Of a stretch of 64,000 nt of DNA, positions 60,232 through 64,000 are shown piece after piece; position 1 is the stretch's first letter; every line of letters starts with the position of its first letter. The DNA lies in the NCBI GenBank assembly GCA_963805505.1, contig CAWDUP010000004.1:248001-312000 (forward strand). The letters run 5' to 3'. The notes below the pieces were generated by a model that searched no databases, was not told the origin of the DNA, and was given only the letters and a program-made list of their open reading frames with translations. A program made the translations under genes and the position numbers. The DNA comes from JANPBY01 sp963805505 (lineage in GTDB: Bacteria > Actinomycetota > Actinomycetes > DATJPE01).

Positions 60232-61164
60232 TCAGGCCGAGCGATCGACGACGCGCGCGCCGTGGACCGGACCGTCGGCTCGTCGAACCAGCCGGCACAC
60301 GCCGGACGAGGACAACGCGACGGTCAGGTCGAGCGCGTGCTCCTCGTCCCTGGCGAGAAACGCACAGGTCGGCCCGGACCCGGAGACGAGGCCGCCCAAG
60401 GCGCCATGCTCCTGGCCGATGTCGAGCACTTGGTGCAGACGGGGTCGGAGCGACAGCGCCGCTCCCTCGAGGTCGTTGCTGAGCGAAGCGCCGAGCTCGG
60501 TCGCGTCGCCTGCCCGAAGTGCCGCCATGAGAGAGTCCGACACCCGCGGTTCCGGGCGGACGTGACCTTCGGCCATCCGGTCATATTCCGCGTAGACCTC
60601 GCGCGTGGACAGCCCTCGGTCGCCCAGGGCGAACACCCACAAGAAGCGCCCGCGGGCGAGCGCGGGAGTCAGCTGGGCGCCGGTCCCAACCCCGACGGCC
60701 GTACCTCCCAGCAGCGCGAACGGCACGTCCGCGCCCAGTCCCTCCGCGAGCTCGACGAGCTCCGCGCGCTCCAGGCCGGTGCCCCAGAGCTCGTCGCACG
60801 CGATGAGTGCGGCCGCAGCATCGGCGGACCCTCCGGCCATGCCACCTGCCACCGGGATGCCCTTCTGGATGTGAAGGTGGACGTCGGGCTCGACCTGTGC
60901 GACCTCGGCCAGGGCCAGCGCGGCGCGAACAGCAAGGTTCGACTCATCCAGCGGTACGTCGTCGGCGCCGTCACCACGCACCGAGACCGAAACCGTCCCG
61001 TCTCCCGGGCTCGCTGTGACGTCGTCGACGAGCCCAACCGCATGAAAGACGTTGACCAGCTCGTGGTAACCGTCCGGCCGGGGCGCCCCCACCGAGAGCT
61101 GGAGATTGACCTTGCCCGGTGCGCGAACGGTCACGGCTGGCGATGACACGGCCGCGGAACTCAC
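60232..61164 (-). CDS. ispE: 4-diphosphocytidyl-2-C-methyl-D-erythritol kinase
   Basis: A 310-residue GHMP kinase of the MEP isoprenoid pathway, supplying among others the undecaprenyl carrier. It has VRAPGKVNLQLSVGAPRPDGYHELVNVF, the GHMP glycine-rich loop PVAGGMAGGSADAAAALIA near residue 100, GADVPFALLGGTAVGVGTG, and the C-terminal GLVSGSGPTCAFLA. The GTG start overlaps the rsmA stop by 4 nt, the coupling expected from the conserved rpfB-rsmA-ispE order. Confidence 0.95.
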   Translation of the reverse strand: MSSAAVSSPAVTVRAPGKVNLQLSVGAPRPDGYHELVNVFHAVGLVDDVTASPGDGTVSVSVRGDGADDVPLDESNLAVRAALALAEVAQVEPDVHLHIQKGIPVAGGMAGGSADAAAALIACDELWGTGLERAELVELAEGLGADVPFALLGGTAVGVGTGAQLTPALARGRFLWVFALGDRGLSTREVYAEYDRMAEGHVRPEPRVSDSLMAALRAGDATELGASLSNDLEGAALSLRPRLHQVLDIGQEHGALGGLVSGSGPTCAFLARDEEHALDLTVALSSSGVCRLVRRADGPVHGARVVDRSA

Positions 61165-62027
61165 GAGGTGGAGCCTACGGGGGGACGGCGCTCGGCGAGG
61201 CTGGCGAACTCCCGAATACCGAGCTGCTCCCCGCGGGCGGACGGATCGACGCCAGCAGCCCGCAGGGCGTTCTCGGCAGCCACGGCTGACCCGGCCCAGT
61301 CGGCGAGCGCTGCGCGCAAGGTCTTTCGACGTTGGGCGAAAGCCGCATCCACCACCGAGAAGACCTCAGCCCGACTGGCTGAGGTGCGCGGGGGGGCGCG
61401 ATGGTCGACGGCGATCAGCCCCGAGTCGACGTTGGGCGCCGGCCAGAAGACTCCCCTCGCAACGTTCCCGACCCTGGACACGTCGCCGTACCACTGGGCC
61501 TTGACGGACGGGACGCCGTACACCCGGCCACCCGGGCTGGCGGCGAGCCGGTCGGCCACCTCCGCCTGCACCATCACCAGGGTGCGCCTAAGGGTTGGCA
61601 CGAGTTCCCAAAGGTGCAGGAGAACGGGAACGGCGACGTTGTAGGGAAGGTTGGCCACCAGGGCGGTCGGGGCCGGTCCGGGGATCTCTGCCACGTGAAG
61701 GGCGTCGGCCTCAAGCACGCGCAGCCGTTTCGACCATCGAGGCGCTCGCTCCCGCACGGTGATCGGGAGCTGACCGGCGAGACGGGAATCGAGCTCGATC
61801 GCGGCGACGTCGTGCCCTGCAGCGAGCAGACCCAGGGTGAGCGAGCCGAGACCAGGTCCGACCTCGAGAACGACCTCATCGGGACTCAGCTGGGCGCAGC
61901 GGACGATCCTTCGAATGGTGTTGGCGTCAATGACGAAGTTCTGGCCGCGCTGCTTGCTGGGGTGCAGATCCAGCTGCTGCGCAAGAGCGCGGACGTCGCG
62001 AGCACCCAGGAGTCCGTCATCGCTCAC
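61161..62027 (-). CDS. rsmA: 16S rRNA dimethyladenosine transferase
   Basis: Dimethylates two adjacent adenines of the 3'-terminal helix of 16S rRNA using SAM. The 288 residues have SKQRGQNFVIDANTIRRIV at the N-terminus, the SAM loop LEVGPGLGSLTLGLL, VEADALH and the catalytic NLPYNVAVPVLL. GTG 62027 (SDDGLLGARDVR) overlaps the rpfB stop (GTGA), which decides the start; a longer in-frame form of 10 codons is possible but less likely. Confidence 0.96.
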   Translation of the reverse strand: MSDDGLLGARDVRALAQQLDLHPSKQRGQNFVIDANTIRRIVRCAQLSPDEVVLEVGPGLGSLTLGLLAAGHDVAAIELDSRLAGQLPITVRERAPRWSKRLRVLEADALHVAEIPGPAPTALVANLPYNVAVPVLLHLWELVPTLRRTLVMVQAEVADRLAASPGGRVYGVPSVKAQWYGDVSRVGNVARGVFWPAPNVDSGLIAVDHRAPPRTSASRAEVFSVVDAAFAQRRKTLRAALADWAGSAVAAENALRAAGVDPSARGEQLGIREFASLAERRPPVGSTS

Positions 62028-63130
62028 GTGAACAGCATGCGACCGCACACGGGCCACGGCTGCGCGCCACGGCTGCGGTAGAGCAATTTGGCTCGATAGG
62101 TCTGTTCGCTGGCCGAGGCGTTGATCGGGTTTCCCGATCCGCCGACGCTGGCCCAGGTGCCAAGGGTGAACTGGTAGAGGCCGAAGTAGCGCCCGCCGCC
62201 GCCGACGGATCTCGGGTTGCCGCTGCTCTCGCAGCGTGCCAGCGCCGCCCAGTTGAGCTGGTCGACCGATCCGCCCACGGACGGGTTGGAGGTCGGCCGC
62301 GCCTTGGTGCCATAGCGGATGACCTGAGCGACGGGCTTACGGGCGGTCTTCACCGAGACACGCTTCTTCTTGACCAGCTTTCCGTCGTGGTAGGTCAACA
62401 GGTAGGTGACCCGCTGCCGGCCGACATGACCGGACCGGGCAACCCGCGTGGTGCCCTTGTACATCGAGCCGTCCGCCTTGCGGATCGTCCGAAAGTCCAC
62501 CGACCGCTTCTTCGTCGACTTCTTGGTCGTCACCCGCACCACGGTCAGAGTCATCCCCGCCGCGACCGGCCGCGCCAGGTCGGTACTCACCAAGTCAGCG
62601 GCACGCACGCCGACACCCGCCTCGCGAAGCGCCTCGGCGACCGACGAAGCGGTTGTGACCACGCGGCTCGTCACCCCGTCATGGCGGATGGTCACCGCCT
62701 TGGGGGTCGTGAGCTCGAGGGAGAAGCCGGTGAGCGGTAGGCGCTGTGATCGCGACGCGGTCAGGGTCGCGGCTGCGTAGCGCGAACCCAGAGAGGCGGC
62801 CAGCTCATCGACGGTCTGGGCGGTGGTCCATACCTGGCGGGTCACCCCGTCGATGGTCAGGGACACCGGGCGGCCGCGCAGCACCTCGATCCGGGCGCCG
62901 TCACCCACCGCGGAGCTCGTCGAAGGGATCACCACGTCGTGCCCCCCGACGACGACCTGCTCATCGGCGAGCACCTGGGCCACCGTCGATGCGAACGTCT
63001 TGACCTGTTGGGAGTCCCCGTCCACCGACAAGGTGATGGTCTTGTCGGCGCTCATGAAGCCGACCGTGCCCGCCACGAGGGTCGCGACCACAAGGGCACG
63101 TACGACCACGGCAGAGCTCGGACGCCTCAC
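62024..63130 (-). CDS. rpfB: Resuscitation-promoting factor RpfB-like
   Basis: A secreted cell-wall lytic transglycosylase promoting growth or resuscitation. In 368 residues it has an N-terminal membrane anchor (VVVRALVVATLVAGTVGFM), three DUF348 repeats (starting at LSVDGDSQQVKTFAST, LTIDGVTRQVWTTAQT, IRHDGVTSRVVTTASS), a G5 domain (~205-280, with TRVARSGHVGRQRVTYLLTYHDGKLVKKK) and the Rpf domain (NWAALARCESSGNPRSVGGGGRYFGLYQFTLGTW) with catalytic Glu301. This is the canonical RpfB domain order. It sits between tatD and rsmA as in mycobacteria. A 242-nt gap separates it from tatD upstream. Confidence 0.96.
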   Translation of the reverse strand: MRRPSSAVVVRALVVATLVAGTVGFMSADKTITLSVDGDSQQVKTFASTVAQVLADEQVVVGGHDVVIPSTSSAVGDGARIEVLRGRPVSLTIDGVTRQVWTTAQTVDELAASLGSRYAAATLTASRSQRLPLTGFSLELTTPKAVTIRHDGVTSRVVTTASSVAEALREAGVGVRAADLVSTDLARPVAAGMTLTVVRVTTKKSTKKRSVDFRTIRKADGSMYKGTTRVARSGHVGRQRVTYLLTYHDGKLVKKKRVSVKTARKPVAQVIRYGTKARPTSNPSVGGSVDQLNWAALARCESSGNPRSVGGGGRYFGLYQFTLGTWASVGGSGNPINASASEQTYRAKLLYRSRGAQPWPVCGRMLFT

Positions 63131-63342
63131 GTTGCTCCAGGGCTAGCAGACCCCGGGCACAGGGTTCGGCAAGCGCCCCACGCCACGGCCGTCGGCCGCA
63201 CCGAGTGGTCGAGGTGGCGCACGGTGCGGACCCTTCGGCCCACGCTGGCGTGTGCCCCCCTCGACACAGGCGCCCGCCGAGGCTTCCCCGCCCCGGCCGA
63301 CAAGCCAACGACGGTAGCGCTATGGACCGGCGATGTCAGCCT

Positions 63343-63361
63343 CGGTCCACCGGGTGGACCG
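63343..63361 (-). terminator. Hairpin downstream of tatD
   Basis: CGGTCCAC (63343-63350) and GTGGACCG (63354-63361) pair perfectly around CGG, 11 nt after the tatD stop. There is no T-tract. It is probably a transcription stop or processing site before rpfB. Confidence 0.5.
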
Positions 63362-63372
63362 CCGATACCGGG

Positions 63373-64000
63373 TCAAATCGGTCCAAAATCTCCGAAGACG
63401 GTGCCGGAGTTGGTAGCGATCTGGGTCGCGAGGTCTGCTTCGGGCAGGTCGAGGACGGTGGCCATCGCCCGGACCGTGAGCGGGATGAGGTAGGAGGCGT
63501 TGGACCGTCCACGAAAGGGTTCAGGGGTCAGGAAGGGTGCGTCGGTCTCGACCAGGAGCAGCTCTGGCGGCGCAACAGCGAGGGCGGCCCGCAGGTTGGC
63601 TGCGTTCTTGAAGGTGACAGTCCCGGCGAAGGACATGAACCACCCTCGCTGGGCGCAGATCTTGGCCAGGTCGGGACCACCGGAGAAGCAGTGGAAAACG
63701 ACCCGCTCCGGTGCGCCCTCGGAGTTCAGCACGGCGACGACCGCCTCGTGAGCGTCCCGGTCGTGGATCACCAGCGCCTTGTCGTGCGCCTTCGCCATGG
63801 CGATGTGTCGTCGAAAAGACTCCTCTTGAACCGCACGTCCTGGCGGAGGCGTACGAAAGAAGTCGAGGCCGGTCTCGCCAACGGCACGAACCCGTGGGTG
63901 CGCCGCCAAGGCATCGATCTCGTCCCACGCTTCGGCCAGCGAGGCACCGCCCTTCGCTGCCAGAGCCGGTGCTTCATTCGGGTGCAGGGCGACGCCGGCC
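63373..64000 (-). CDS. tatD: TatD-family DNase/metal hydrolase (5' end outside window)
   Basis: A Mg-dependent TIM-barrel hydrolase of the TatD family (3'-5' exonuclease or D-aminoacyl hydrolase activities are reported). About 209 codons are in the window, open at the right edge. Metal and catalytic motifs: ALHPNEAP (His ligand), RVRAVGETGLDFFR with the conserved Glu, HDRDAHEAVVAVL, VFHCFSGG and LLVETDAPFLTPEPFRGRSN with the C-terminal Asp. It precedes rpfB, rsmA and ispE as in mycobacteria. Confidence 0.93.
   Translation of the reverse strand, partial: AGVALHPNEAPALAAKGGASLAEAWDEIDALAAHPRVRAVGETGLDFFRTPPPGRAVQEESFRRHIAMAKAHDKALVIHDRDAHEAVVAVLNSEGAPERVVFHCFSGGPDLAKICAQRGWFMSFAGTVTFKNAANLRAALAVAPPELLLVETDAPFLTPEPFRGRSNASYLIPLTVRAMATVLDLPEADLATQIATNSGTVFGDFGPI

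Noticed and set aside
63131..63342. c-di-AMP (ydaO-type) riboswitch upstream of rpfB
   Set aside because: Such riboswitches are known before some actinobacterial rpf genes, but by eye only a loose CCGAACCC...GCTA match is present. A covariance-model search (RF00379) of this gap would decide; a high-scoring hit would overturn this rejection.

Overview
The window is a strongly GC-rich chromosome segment with a pervasive third-position G/C bias, many GTG starts and dense ATGA/GTGA start-stop overlaps, which is typical of a high-GC actinobacterium. Two blocks of core genes (tatD-rpfB-rsmA-ispE ... glmU-prs-rplY-pth, and mfd-SurA lipoprotein-mazG-eno-ftsB-DUF501-ppx) follow the gene order known from Mycobacterium and relatives. 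The secreted propeller/PKD proteins and the DUF501 and ComB-like genes suggest Propionibacteriales/Nocardioidaceae, but that placement is inference. I see no transposase, integrase, phage gene, CRISPR array or rRNA.

Layout. 1-4.6 kb: 3'-truncated cystathionine beta-synthase, an MBL-fold hydrolase and SGNH hydrolase pair, two small conserved proteins and a Bax-inhibitor-1 membrane protein. 4.7-7.9 kb: a 73-nt tRNA with a UAA anticodon, overlapped by the end of an MFS exporter gene, then a MarR regulator with a palindromic operator and a type II NADH dehydrogenase. 7.9-17.2 kb: core block (uracil-DNA glycosylase, Ppx, DUF501, FtsB-like, enolase, MazG, SurA-like lipoprotein, Mfd).

17.3-50.4 kb is the striking part: an accessory locus that looks like a factory for a sulfated exopolysaccharide. 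One end makes and recycles activated sulfate (TauE-type permease, CysC, CysN, CysD, CysQ). These genes adjoin, and are largely co-directional with, two large secreted beta-propeller/PKD proteins, four sulfotransferase domains (one fused to an Alg13-like glycosyltransferase domain), a Wzx flippase, a Wzy-like polymerase, three Wzz-type co-polymerases (one carrying a degenerate tyrosine-kinase domain), a GT2 glycosyltransferase, an APH-fold kinase, an initiating phosphoglycosyl transferase and three GH26-like secreted glycosidases. CysN/D make APS, CysC makes PAPS, the sulfotransferases use PAPS, and CysQ would clear the PAP by-product. The polymer would be started by the phosphoglycosyl transferase, flipped by Wzx, polymerised by Wzy under Wzz control, and trimmed or bound outside by the GH26-like and PKD/malectin proteins.

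50.6-64 kb returns to core functions: pth, rplY, prs, glmU and tRNA-Gln(UUG), then a palindrome-controlled acyl desaturase with its TetR regulator, a DUF4190 protein, a MarR regulator, a ComB-like phosphatase, an ABC-F ATPase, ispE, rsmA, rpfB and a tatD gene cut by the window end.
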